64,000 bases of DNA from Sphingomonadales bacterium (GTDB taxonomy: Bacteria; Bacteroidota; Bacteroidia; Chitinophagales; Chitinophagaceae): assembly GCA_016872155.1 (NCBI GenBank), contig VHBB01000007.1, forward strand, positions 23,594-87,593. Reading direction: 5' to 3'. A program made the position numbers and the translations under genes. The first letter of the stretch is position 1. Each line of letters begins with the position of its first letter. The notes below the pieces were generated by a model. The model was not told the origin of the DNA, did not search any database, and worked only from the letters and a program-made list of their open reading frames with translations. Positions 9,271 through 18,650 of this stretch are shown here, in pieces.

Positions 9271-10064
9271 ACCTGAAAGAGCAGGGGCCAATATTTTCCG
9301 GTTACATACCATTTTTTTTGTTCGCTGTCGTAGGCGATCCCATTGGGAACTTCGGTATTTGGGTAACGTTGTCTGCATTGTTCCCAGATGCGCGACAGAT
9401 CGTACTTGGCCACCACTTCTCCATTGGCAGGATCGATCTTTAGCACATAGGGGTACGTGTATTGGTTGGCGTAGACATATCCCTCTGCATATTCTAGTTC
9501 GTTCAGATTAAAGCTGGGAGAGCCGGCTTCGGTTACGGTCTGCACTCTCAGTAGTTTAAAGGTGGCGGGTTCATAGAAAAAAAGATCGCCACTGCCATTG
9601 GTCAATAGCAGCTCCTTTCCGTTGTTGGTCAGTCCCCAACCTTCTTTATCTAGCTCGAAGCTGCCGATCTTTTTAAATTTCATGTCGTAGATAAAGACCT
9701 TTTGCTCTTTCCAGGTAAGTTGGTAGATCGTATCATTCAAAATGGTGATGCCCTCTCCAAAATAGGCCTTGTCTAATGCGAGTCGTTGCAATGCGTTGCC
9801 GCTGGCCAGTTCGGTCTTGACCAAAGCGGAGAATCCGTACTGTCCGGTGCCTTCGTAAAGCTGTCCTTTGTAGACAATCAGCCCTTGGGTATAAGAATTC
9901 GTATCGTGGGGGTAGGTAGCTACTACGTCAAATCCCGGGGTTGCGATTGCGCGGACTTGCGTTTCTGTTTTGTCGGTAGAGCCGGTGGGGCCGCAGCCTA
10001 GTAGTGCGAGGGCCAGTGGCAATATTGACCCCGCGCTGCCTCTTTTAGAAAAAATAGGTTTCAT
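9255..10064 (-). CDS. Glutaminyl-peptide cyclotransferase (plant-type), predicted lipoprotein
   Basis: TYPHDTNSYTQGL, EGTGQYGFS, WGLTNNGKELLLTNGSG, NELEYAEGYVYANQY, PNGIAYD: glutaminyl cyclase family; lipobox LALLGC. Confidence 0.9.
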   Translation of the reverse strand: MKPIFSKRGSAGSILPLALALLGCGPTGSTDKTETQVRAIATPGFDVVATYPHDTNSYTQGLIVYKGQLYEGTGQYGFSALVKTELASGNALQRLALDKAYFGEGITILNDTIYQLTWKEQKVFIYDMKFKKIGSFELDKEGWGLTNNGKELLLTNGSGDLFFYEPATFKLLRVQTVTEAGSPSFNLNELEYAEGYVYANQYTYPYVLKIDPANGEVVAKYDLSRIWEQCRQRYPNTEVPNGIAYDSEQKKWYVTGKYWPLLFQVQWGH

Positions 10065-10210
10065 CTTGGCCTAAAGGTACAGTACAATTTTAGGAGGGCG
10101 AGAGGGGCTAAAAAAAATATCGTGCGGTATGCAGCATTTTAACTTTTGCGCTTGCCTTATCTCTTTATCGTTGTTCTTACTGGTCGCAACCAAAAAAAAC
10201 CGGCAATGCA

Positions 10211-10240
10211 AAAAAGGGCTCCTTTCCAGGAGCCCTTTCT
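10211..10240 (-). terminator. Rho-independent terminator for lpd
   Basis: AAAGGGCTCC-TTTCCA-GGAGCCCTTT perfect 10-bp stem; A-tract on + strand gives a T-tract on the minus strand. Confidence 0.8.
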
Positions 10241-10264
10241 CTATTAAAGGCGGTTTCAAAATGC

Positions 10265-11668
10265 TTACAGGTGAATGGCCTCTCCGTACGCCACCTCAAT
10301 GGCATCTTTTACGCTTTCGCTAATCGTGGGGTGGGGATGAATGGCATTAAGCACTTCGTGATAGGTGGTTTCCAGTTTTCGGGCCGTTACAGTCTCGGCA
10401 ATCAGCTCTGTAACATTGTATCCGATCATATGGGTACCAAGCCACTCGCCATACTTAGCGTCAAAGATCACTTTTACAAATCCTTCGGTATGGCCTGCAG
10501 CGGAGGCCTTGCCACTGGCACTTAGCGGAAACTTGCCCACTTTTACCTCGTAACCGGCTTCTTTGGCTTGTTTTTCTGTATACCCCACCGAGGCGATCTC
10601 GGGAATACAGTAGGTACAGCCCGGAACATTATTGTAATCGATGGGCTCGGGCAGGTGATGATATTTCTTTTCGTTGTAGGCAATGGCCTCTACGCACAAG
10701 ATGCCTTCTTTGCTGGCCACATGGGCCAGGGCTTGACCGGGAGAACAGTCTCCTATGGCATAAATGCCAGCTATATTGCTTTGTCCATATTTGTCGACTA
10801 CGATCTTCCCTTTTTCGGTCTTAATGCCCAGCTCTTCGAGTCCGATGCCTTCGATATTGGCGGCTACACCAACGGCACTCAAAAGAATATCGGCTTCAAG
10901 CACTACTTCGCCAGTAGCGGTCTTAACCGTCGCCTTAACACCGGCGCCGGCCGTATCTACTTTCGTCACTTCACTGCCGGTCATGATCTGTACACCGGCT
11001 TTTTTATACTGCTTCTCTAACTCTTTCGAGATCTCTTCGTCCTCTACTGGCACAATGCGGGGCAAGTACTCTACGATGGTCACTTTTGTTCCCATGCTGT
11101 TGTAGAAATAAGCAAACTCAACGCCAATGGCGCCACTACCCACGATAATTAGCGAAGCGGGTTTTTGCGGAAGCACCATGGCCTCACGATAACCAATGAT
11201 CTTTTTACCATCAATGGGCATGGTGGGTAACTGGCGGCTTCGTCCGCCGGTGGCGATAATGATATTCTTTCCTTCTACGATCTGTTTTTTGCCTTCTTTG
11301 TCGGTAACCTCGATCTTTCCTTTGGCGACCAGCTTGCCAAATCCCATGACTACATCGATCTTATTTTTCTTCATCAAAAACTGCACGCCCTTGCTCATTT
11401 TATCAGCTACGCCACGGCTGCGTTTGATCACCGCATCGAACTGAGGGGTGCCACTGGCTTCGATACCGTAGTCCTTGGCATGTTTGATATACTCGTTGAC
11501 CTGGGCACTTTTTAGCAAGGCCTTGGTAGGAATACATCCCCAGTTCAGGCACACGCCACCCAAGCTTTCTTTTTCGATGATCGCTGTTTTTAGGCCCAGC
11601 TGAGAGGCGCGAATGGCGGCCACGTATCCACCGGGTCCGCTTCCGAGTACAACCACGTCGTATGCCAT
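10265..11668 (-). CDS. lpdA: Dihydrolipoyl dehydrogenase
   Basis: GGVCLNWGCIPTKALL redox motif, GDCSPGQALAHVASKEG, HPHPTISE. Confidence 0.97.
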   Translation of the reverse strand: MAYDVVVLGSGPGGYVAAIRASQLGLKTAIIEKESLGGVCLNWGCIPTKALLKSAQVNEYIKHAKDYGIEASGTPQFDAVIKRSRGVADKMSKGVQFLMKKNKIDVVMGFGKLVAKGKIEVTDKEGKKQIVEGKNIIIATGGRSRQLPTMPIDGKKIIGYREAMVLPQKPASLIIVGSGAIGVEFAYFYNSMGTKVTIVEYLPRIVPVEDEEISKELEKQYKKAGVQIMTGSEVTKVDTAGAGVKATVKTATGEVVLEADILLSAVGVAANIEGIGLEELGIKTEKGKIVVDKYGQSNIAGIYAIGDCSPGQALAHVASKEGILCVEAIAYNEKKYHHLPEPIDYNNVPGCTYCIPEIASVGYTEKQAKEAGYEVKVGKFPLSASGKASAAGHTEGFVKVIFDAKYGEWLGTHMIGYNVTELIAETVTARKLETTYHEVLNAIHPHPTISESVKDAIEVAYGEAIHL

Positions 11669-11816
11669 AAGTTGAATATTGTTAAAGGGTTAACTTCAAA
11701 AATGCAGGTACCCGCTTGGGCCTGCAAGGGCGTAAAGGTACCTTAAAACCTCAAAATCACCAAGGTGAGCGCCTTGGGCAGCCCGGTTTTGGAGGGCAAA
11801 AAAAACTCAAAAATGG

Positions 11817-11846
11817 TTGCCAATTGCCTGATTTCCCTTACCTTTG
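11817..11846 (+). promoter_or_regulatory. Bacteroidota-type promoter for rpmB: TTG-N19-TACCTTTG
   Basis: TTG at 11817-11819, 19-nt spacer, TACCTTTG at 11839-11846, matching the TTG/TAnnTTTG consensus. Confidence 0.65.
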
Positions 11847-11867
11847 CCCTCCCAAAATCGTGTAAAC

Positions 11868-12104
11868 ATGTCAAGAGTATGTCAGGTCACCGGAAAGACC
11901 CCCGTAGGAGGTCACAAAGTGTCCCACTCTAATATCAAGACCAAGCGTCGTTTTCTGCCCAACTTGCAGAAGAAGAAATTTTATTTGGCAGAAGAAGACA
12001 AGTGGATCACCCTGAAGCTGTCTACCGAAGCCATTCGCACTATCAACAAGAACGGCTTGTACAGTGTGGTGAAGCAACTCCGGGCGCAAGGCGAAAAAAT
12101 CTAA
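11868..12104 (+). CDS. rpmB: 50S ribosomal protein bL28
   Basis: [34 protein letters not shown]. Confidence 0.97.
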   Translation: MSRVCQVTGKTPVGGHKVSHSNIKTKRRFLPNLQKKKFYLAEEDKWITLKLSTEAIRTINKNGLYSVVKQLRAQGEKI

Positions 12105-12124
12105 TTACTTAAAGCAAACTTATT

Positions 12125-12307
12125 ATGGCAAAGAAAGGTAACAGAGTACAGGTAATCCTGGAATGCACCGAACACAAAACAAGTGGCCAGCCCGGTACCA
12201 GCCGCTATATTACGGTTAAGAATAAAAAGAACAATCCTGAGCGTTTGGAGTTGAAGAAGTTCAATCCGATCCTTAAGAAAGTAACCGTACACAAAGAGAT
12301 CAAGTAA
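12125..12307 (+). CDS. rpmG: 50S ribosomal protein bL33
   Basis: [18 protein letters not shown]...[22 protein letters not shown]. Confidence 0.97.
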   Translation: MAKKGNRVQVILECTEHKTSGQPGTSRYITVKNKKNNPERLELKKFNPILKKVTVHKEIK

Positions 12308-12337
12308 TTATTTTAACGTACTACTCAACCATTCACT

Positions 12338-12508
12338 ATGGCAAAAGCAGCAAAAACGGCGATCAAGAAAGACCCCAAGCAAGCCGCTGAGGCAAAGAAC
12401 TATACGAAAGTAATCAAGGCGGTTCGCAGCCCCAAGACCGGATCTTATACCTTTAAGGAGCAGATGGTGCATAAAGACAAGGTAAAAGAGTTTCTCGCCC
12501 AAAAATAA
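12338..12508 (+). CDS. DUF4295 small basic protein (56 aa, absent from supplied ORF track)
   Basis: Read directly: MAKAAKTAIKKDPKQAAEAKNYTKVIKAVRSPKTGSYTFKEQMVHKDKVKEFLAQK; DUF4295 proteins typically follow rpmB-rpmG in Bacteroidota. Confidence 0.88.
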   Translation: MAKAAKTAIKKDPKQAAEAKNYTKVIKAVRSPKTGSYTFKEQMVHKDKVKEFLAQK

Positions 12509-12540
12509 TGTGGGTGCCCGAACGGGTATATCTTAGTTCA

Positions 12541-12572
12541 GCTGTCATACCTTTTGTGTGACGGCTTTTTTA
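12541..12572 (+). terminator. Rho-independent terminator after DUF4295
   Basis: GCTGTCATAC-CTTTT-GTGTGACGGC 10-bp stem (with G.T pairs) followed by T-run. Confidence 0.82.
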
Positions 12573-12614
12573 TTTATAGTAGTTTTAAGGTCCAATCAAT
12601 AAGCCATATCACCA

Positions 12615-13586
12615 ATGGGTTTTTTCGATAAGATTTTTGGAAAAAAAGAAAAGGAGTCGCTCGACCAGGGGTTGCAAAAGACCCGCGAAGGATTTTTGGC
12701 GCGGCTGGCCCGGGTTGTAACGGGAAGGTCTACGGTGGATGCCGATTTGCTCTCGGACCTCGAAGAGGCGTTGATCGGCGCTGACGTGGGCTTTCAAACG
12801 ACCTCCAAGATTATTGACCGAATAGAAAAAAGGGTAGCCTCCGATAAATATATGGACGCGGGAGAGCTTAAGTCAATACTTAAAAATGAAATTGAAGAAA
12901 TACTTGTAAGTGACAATAATTCAGTAGTATATGACTTTAAAGAGCAACTTCCTGAAACCCCCTATGTAATCTTGGTAGTGGGGGTCAACGGCGTGGGCAA
13001 GACCACGACCATCGGAAAGTTGGCTCATCAGTTTAAGCAAGCCGGTAAGCAGGTCTTGCTGGGGGCCGCCGATACCTTTCGGGCAGCTGCGGTAGATCAA
13101 CTGACCATTTGGAGCGAGCGGGTGGGTGTTCCCATTGTTAAGCAACAAATGGGGAGCGACCCCGCCGCTGTGGCCTTCGATACGGTCCAAAGTGCCGTGG
13201 CCAGAGGCTCAGACCTGGTGTTGATCGATACAGCCGGACGTCTTCATAACAAGACCCATCTCATGGATGAATTGTCTAAGATCAAGCGAGTTGTTCAAAA
13301 AGCCCTGCCCACGGCCCCGCACGAGGTGTTATTGGTGCTCGATGGATCTACGGGGCAAAATGCGCTCGAGCAAGCCCGCCAATTTTCGGCAGCCACCGAA
13401 GTAACGGCTCTCGCCATTACAAAACTAGACGGTACGGCCAAGGGAGGGGTGGTGCTCGCTATTGCCGATCAATTTAACATACCGGTCAAGTTCATTGGGG
13501 TCGGAGAGCAAATGAACGATCTGCTCGTCTTTGACCGAAAGGCCTTTGTGGATAGTCTATTTACCTGGCAAACCCATCAAGCATGA
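12615..13586 (+). CDS. ftsY: Signal recognition particle receptor FtsY
   Basis: VVGVNGVGKTTTIGKLA, DTFRAAAVDQL, DTAGRLHNKTHLMDEL, TKLDGTAKGG. Confidence 0.96.
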   Translation: MGFFDKIFGKKEKESLDQGLQKTREGFLARLARVVTGRSTVDADLLSDLEEALIGADVGFQTTSKIIDRIEKRVASDKYMDAGELKSILKNEIEEILVSDNNSVVYDFKEQLPETPYVILVVGVNGVGKTTTIGKLAHQFKQAGKQVLLGAADTFRAAAVDQLTIWSERVGVPIVKQQMGSDPAAVAFDTVQSAVARGSDLVLIDTAGRLHNKTHLMDELSKIKRVVQKALPTAPHEVLLVLDGSTGQNALEQARQFSAATEVTALAITKLDGTAKGGVVLAIADQFNIPVKFIGVGEQMNDLLVFDRKAFVDSLFTWQTHQA

Positions 13587-14890
13587 GAACCAAGAATCGG
13601 CAAGGAAACAAGATCAACATCATTACGCTGGGCTGTAGCAAGAACATGGTCGACAGCGAAGTGCTGAGCGGACAACTTGCGGCCAACGACATAAGCGTGG
13701 TGCACGAAAACAAAAAGGCCGATCACAATATTGTGGTCGTCAATACCTGTGGATTTATCGATAAGGCCAAAGAAGAAAGTATCAATACCATCTTGCGACA
13801 GGTAGAGCTAAAGAAAAAAGGAAGACTCGATAAAGTCTATGTGACCGGCTGTTTAAGTGAGCGCTACAAGAACAATCTTGAGGCTGAGATTCCCGAGGTA
13901 GATGCCTATTTCGGAACAATGGAACTGCCTTTGTTGCTTAAAGAACTGGAAGCCGATTATAAGACCGATCTGCTCGGAGAACGATTACTAGCCACCCCGC
14001 GTCACTATGCGTACATGAAGATCTCGGAAGGATGCAATCGCACGTGTTCTTTCTGTGCCATTCCATTGATGCGCGGACAGCACCTTAGCAAGCCGATAGA
14101 CGTGTTGGTAAGCGAAGCCCAGGGATTGGTTAAAAAAGGAGTACGTGAAATAATGCTGATCGCCCAGGAGCTTACCTACTATGGCCTCGATCTCTATAAG
14201 AAACGAATGCTTCCGGACCTGTTGCATCGGTTGGCCGACATCGAGGGACTGGAATGGATTCGTTTGCACTATGCGTATCCTTCGAAATTTCCGCTGGAGA
14301 TCATTGATGTAATGCGAGCGCGTCCGAATATTTGCAATTATCTGGATATGCCTTTACAGCATGCTTCTGATGCCATGCTAAAAGCCATGAAAAGGCAAAT
14401 TTCGCGCGCCGAGATGGATGAGCTTATTTATGCTATTCGGGAGCGATTGCCCGGCATTTGTCTACGCACTACGCTTATTGCCGGCTTTCCCGGAGAGACC
14501 CGCGCCGATGTAGAGGAGGTGAAGGAATTCTTATCGCTGCATCAGTTCGATCGGGTGGGCATCTTTACCTATTCGCACGAAGAGGATACCTCGGCGCACC
14601 AGCTACCCGACTCAATAGCCGCCGACGAAAAAGAACAACGAGCGCAAGAGATCATGGAGCACCAGCAAGAAATATCTTATCTGCTCAATCAACAAAAAGT
14701 CGGCAAAGAGTTTAAGGTCCTGGTCGATAAGAAAGAAGCCGGTCGCTATTTAGCGCGTACCGAGTTCGATTCGGTGGAGGTCGACAATGAGGTCATCATC
14801 AAAACGACACAAAAGTTGGTGATCGGTAATTTTGTAAACGTGCGTATTACCAAAGCGTACGATTTCGATCTCGAGGCCGAACTGGTCTGA
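13583..14890 (+). CDS. rimO: Ribosomal protein uS12 methylthiotransferase RimO
   Basis: TLGCSKNMVDSE, SEGCNRTCSFCAIP radical SAM motif, C-terminal TRAM; ATGA overlap with ftsY. Confidence 0.95.
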   Translation: MRTKNRQGNKINIITLGCSKNMVDSEVLSGQLAANDISVVHENKKADHNIVVVNTCGFIDKAKEESINTILRQVELKKKGRLDKVYVTGCLSERYKNNLEAEIPEVDAYFGTMELPLLLKELEADYKTDLLGERLLATPRHYAYMKISEGCNRTCSFCAIPLMRGQHLSKPIDVLVSEAQGLVKKGVREIMLIAQELTYYGLDLYKKRMLPDLLHRLADIEGLEWIRLHYAYPSKFPLEIIDVMRARPNICNYLDMPLQHASDAMLKAMKRQISRAEMDELIYAIRERLPGICLRTTLIAGFPGETRADVEEVKEFLSLHQFDRVGIFTYSHEEDTSAHQLPDSIAADEKEQRAQEIMEHQQEISYLLNQQKVGKEFKVLVDKKEAGRYLARTEFDSVEVDNEVIIKTTQKLVIGNFVNVRITKAYDFDLEAELV

Positions 14891-14927
14891 TGCCTTTTCT
14901 GCAGTATATTAGCTAAAATCGATCGCT

Positions 14928-15824
14928 ATGACTTGCAACTGGTCGGGTGTATTTCCTGCTTTACTAACTCCTTTTACTAAAGACGATCAACTCGATTTGC
15001 CCCTGTTCGAGAAAAATCTTCAGGCCCAACTACAAGCAGGGGTGCAGGGGGTTATTATTGGAGGATCGCTGGGAGAGGCTAGTACGCTCGAAGAAAAAGA
15101 AAAAGAAGCGATGGTTCGCTCGGCCTTGGATATCTGCGGAACAACGATTCCGGTAATACTCAACATAGCCGAGTCGGTTACCGCTACTGCTGTTCGAAAG
15201 GCGCAGTTGGCTCGTAGCTGGGGGGCTGCCGGGTTGATGGTACTGCCCCCTATGCGCTACCGCGCTGACGACCGCGAAACGATCCAGTACTTTAGGTCGG
15301 TGGCGAAAGCAACCGAGTTGCCGGTTATGATCTACAATAATCCTATCGATTATAAAATTGATTTTCGCCCCGAGCTATTCGATGCCTTGCTTGATTGCGA
15401 AACGGTCACGGCCCTTAAGGAAAGTTCTAGAGACGTGACCAACCTAACCCGCATGCTCAATCGTTTTGGCGATCGGTTTAAGATACTCTGCGGGGTCGAT
15501 ACGCTGGCACTCGAAGAATTGCTATTGGGTGCTCACGGGTGGGTAGCCGGATTGGTGGATGCGTTTCCGCAAGAGACTGTTGCGATTTGGAACTATGTGC
15601 AAACCGGGCAATACGATAAGGCCCGTTTGTTATACCGGTGGTTTATGCCGTTGCTCGAGCTTGATATTCATTCAAAGTTGGTGCAATACATTAAGCTGGC
15701 GGCGCAAGAGCAGGGTATAGGCGCTGAATATGTTCGCGCACCCCGTCTTTGTCTCGAAGGCGAAGAGCGGGCGCGGGTTCTATCGATGATACGAGAGCGT
15801 TTGTTGGTAAGGCCTGCGCTGTAA
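14928..15824 (+). CDS. DapA/NAL-superfamily lyase, probable 1-pyrroline-4-hydroxy-2-carboxylate deaminase
   Basis: DHDPS fold motifs (GGSLGEASTLEEKE, MIYNNPIDY, ALKESSRD); context with hydroxyproline genes. Confidence 0.78.
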   Translation: MTCNWSGVFPALLTPFTKDDQLDLPLFEKNLQAQLQAGVQGVIIGGSLGEASTLEEKEKEAMVRSALDICGTTIPVILNIAESVTATAVRKAQLARSWGAAGLMVLPPMRYRADDRETIQYFRSVAKATELPVMIYNNPIDYKIDFRPELFDALLDCETVTALKESSRDVTNLTRMLNRFGDRFKILCGVDTLALEELLLGAHGWVAGLVDAFPQETVAIWNYVQTGQYDKARLLYRWFMPLLELDIHSKLVQYIKLAAQEQGIGAEYVRAPRLCLEGEERARVLSMIRERLLVRPAL

Positions 15825-15854
15825 GTATATAAATTCTTTTATTTAATTTTTACC

Positions 15855-17327
15855 ATGTCTTATACCGATGCATCACCACTTGTTTTAGAACAAACCGTCG
15901 AAAAGGCGCACCACGCTTTTGCTGTTTATAAGAACTGTTCACTACAACAGCGCTATGCACTGCTTCGATCGATCGCCGAAGAGCTTAAAAAAGACGAGGA
16001 CATCCTGGTGGCTGCGGCTATGCGCGAGACACATCTTCCGGAGGCAAGACTTCGAAACGAGTTGGGTCGCACGCTGTTTCAACTAGAAAGTTATGGGGCG
16101 GCGGCCGCGTCGGGTCGTTGGCTCGATGCCACGATCGAGACGCGTCCCAATGCCAGCGGGGCTGCCGTTAACCTAAGAAAGACGCTAATTCCCCTGGGAC
16201 CGGTAGTCGTTTTCGGTGCCAGCAATTTTCCCTTTGCGTACTCTACGGCCGGAGGCGATACGGCCAGTGCACTTGCGGCCGGTTGCACCGTTATTGTAAA
16301 AGCGCATCCGGCACATGCCGAAACATCCACCATCGCTGCGGCGGCCTTGGCACGCGCGGTCAAAGCGCAACAATTGCCCGATGGGGTCTTTAGCCATGTT
16401 TATGGCGCTTCTTTTTCGGTGGGCGAATACTTGGTCAAGCATCCACGGGTCAAAGCGGTTGGGTTTACCGGCTCGCTTCGCGGAGGTAAGCAACTTTTCG
16501 ACTGGGCACAGCAGCGACAAGAACCCATACCGGTCTTTGCAGAAATGGGAAGCCTTAATCCTGTTTTTCTTTTACCCGATCAATTGCAACAGCAAGCTTT
16601 ATCTCTTGCCGAACAGTTGGCTGCTTCGTTTACACTGGGGGCCGGGCAATTTTGTACCAAACCCGGTTTGTTGATCGCCTTGCAATCGGAAGCCTTATCG
16701 ATATTTGAAAAAAAGCTGGCCGAGCACGTACAAAAAATGATACCCGTACCGCTACTGCATACCGGAATTGCAACGGCTTTTTTGCAGCACCGTCAGCAGG
16801 CATTACAAACCTCGTCGGTTTCGGTACTCGCCGAATCTGATCAGGATAGTACCCCACAGCAAGGTCGTCCCACCGTGGCGATGGTAACGGCTTCGGATTG
16901 GTTGCAGCAAGCACATCTGCACCAAGAGGTGTTTGGTCCTTATACGATATTGATAACTTGTAAAGATCAAGATGAAATTGCGAAAGTGGCAAACGCCCTA
17001 GATGGACAACTGACCACCACCCTAATGGCGACCGAAAAAGATCTACATGACTACCGGTTTGTTATTGACCTTGTCAAAGAAAAATGTGGACGGTTGATCT
17101 TGAACGGGGTGCCTACCGGCGTAGAGGTATGCAAGGCCACGCAGCATGGGGGGCCATTTCCGGCTTCGACCGATGCTCGTTTTGGAGCAGTAGGAGAGGA
17201 TGCGCTCAAGCGGTTCTCAAGACCGATCTGCTACCAAAACTGGCCCCAGGGCTGGTTGCCCGCCGAATTACAAGATGATAACCCGCTACAAATTTTTAGA
17301 ACGGTCAATGGACAATTGACACGCTAG
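15855..17327 (+). CDS. Aldehyde dehydrogenase, probable alpha-ketoglutarate semialdehyde dehydrogenase
   Basis: PLGPVVVFGASNFPFAYSTAGGDTASALAAGC, FTGSLRGG, EMGSLNPVFLLP, GAGQFCTKPGL typical of KGSADH. Confidence 0.87.
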   Translation: MSYTDASPLVLEQTVEKAHHAFAVYKNCSLQQRYALLRSIAEELKKDEDILVAAAMRETHLPEARLRNELGRTLFQLESYGAAAASGRWLDATIETRPNASGAAVNLRKTLIPLGPVVVFGASNFPFAYSTAGGDTASALAAGCTVIVKAHPAHAETSTIAAAALARAVKAQQLPDGVFSHVYGASFSVGEYLVKHPRVKAVGFTGSLRGGKQLFDWAQQRQEPIPVFAEMGSLNPVFLLPDQLQQQALSLAEQLAASFTLGAGQFCTKPGLLIALQSEALSIFEKKLAEHVQKMIPVPLLHTGIATAFLQHRQQALQTSSVSVLAESDQDSTPQQGRPTVAMVTASDWLQQAHLHQEVFGPYTILITCKDQDEIAKVANALDGQLTTTLMATEKDLHDYRFVIDLVKEKCGRLILNGVPTGVEVCKATQHGGPFPASTDARFGAVGEDALKRFSRPICYQNWPQGWLPAELQDDNPLQIFRTVNGQLTR

Positions 17328-18582
17328 CCGTTCTTCTTTCTGTTTTCCAGAACCAGAAGGTTACCAGTAGCGAGAGTAAAAAATAAAGAAGAACAAGAAA
17401 AGCGCTGTATTCAAAAAACTGAGAGGCACCGAACCAGTCTTTTTGCCAATAGAGCAGCCCTAGTGCCAGCAGCGTGCGTGCAGCCTCCCACCCAATTGCC
17501 TGCGGATGTTGGTCCATTAGCTCGGTCAGCGCAAAGACGGTTAAAAAAATTACGCCTCCATACCAGTAGATATAAAGAGGATTCAACTCGTTGATGTACG
17601 CAATATTGGCGAACAAATAACTAATAAGTGCCAACAGTATGCAGAGCTGTATCCAGCTCCATGTTATAAAGAGCGCAGATACTGGGCGATCGTATTTTTC
17701 AAAGTTGTAAACGTCGTCGATCTTATAGACCGGGTACCGTTCCGCTACATCGGCCGGGCGGTAACCGGTGGGCTTAAACCAGAGCGTAAGCTTTTCTTTC
17801 CAACGCCGGGTTCTCCAGGCGTCTTTGATGAGCAGCCAAAGGTGCTGAAAGTTAATCCGTATCGGATTCCAGGTACGCGCCGGACGGGTAATACCATAGA
17901 CCGGAGGAATTTCTTTTTTCTCGGCTACGAACGTGCCAAAGAGTTTATCCCATACAATAAAGATCTGCGATAGATTTTTATCCATGTACTCGGGATTGAT
18001 GGCATGATGAACCCGGTGGTGAGAGGGGGTTACCAACACATGCTCTAGCCATCCCATCTTGTCGATATGGCGGGTATGGTACCAGAATTGCGCAAATAAA
18101 TGTAAGGGAGCCACCGTGGCAATAACAACTTGCGGAATGCCGAGTATGGCGGCCGGCAGTAACAGTACAGAAAATAAATTAAAGAATGCCGAGATGCTTT
18201 GCCGAAGGGCACAGGCCAGGTTAAACTCTTCGCTGCTGTGATGAATAACATGCAGATTCCAAAATAAGTTGATGCGATGGCTCCACCGGTGAATCCAATA
18301 GCCGTTAAAGTCGAGAATAATAAAAGTGAGTACGATCACCAACCAGCTTTGTTCGATATGCGTAAGGGCAAAATGGTTAAGCATAAACGGATAAATGCCG
18401 ATGGCCAGTGTTAACTCCAATACCGATTTGGTAACGTTGGTCACCCCCGAGCTGAGTGAGGATATCATGTCGAGTTGACGAACGGTATCGAAATTTTTGG
18501 AGTATCCATACCATTTTTCGAAGAGTACCAGCGCCAAGAAAGCAGGCATGGCGATCAGCAATATCTTTCCGTATGTCTCCAT
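17305..18582 (-). CDS. Sterol desaturase / fatty acid hydroxylase superfamily membrane protein
   Basis: Histidine clusters HRWSHR, HVIHHSS, HHRVHH; multiple TMs; likely start METYGKILL at 18582. Confidence 0.88.
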   Translation of the reverse strand: METYGKILLIAMPAFLALVLFEKWYGYSKNFDTVRQLDMISSLSSGVTNVTKSVLELTLAIGIYPFMLNHFALTHIEQSWLVIVLTFIILDFNGYWIHRWSHRINLFWNLHVIHHSSEEFNLACALRQSISAFFNLFSVLLLPAAILGIPQVVIATVAPLHLFAQFWYHTRHIDKMGWLEHVLVTPSHHRVHHAINPEYMDKNLSQIFIVWDKLFGTFVAEKKEIPPVYGITRPARTWNPIRINFQHLWLLIKDAWRTRRWKEKLTLWFKPTGYRPADVAERYPVYKIDDVYNFEKYDRPVSALFITWSWIQLCILLALISYLFANIAYINELNPLYIYWYGGVIFLTVFALTELMDQHPQAIGWEAARTLLALGLLYWQKDWFGASQFFEYSAFLVLLYFLLSLLVTFWFWKTERRTASVSIVH

Positions 18583-18650
18583 GGGTAATTGAAGCAACTA
18601 ATTTACATTGATAATTTGATATATTTACCTCACTATATTGCGATCCTGTT

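Noticed and set aside
10071-10259. 62-aa minus ORF in the intergenic region between lpd and glutaminyl cyclase
   Set aside because: Overlaps the lpd terminator hairpin and contains low-complexity A/T-derived residues; no supporting evidence of coding.
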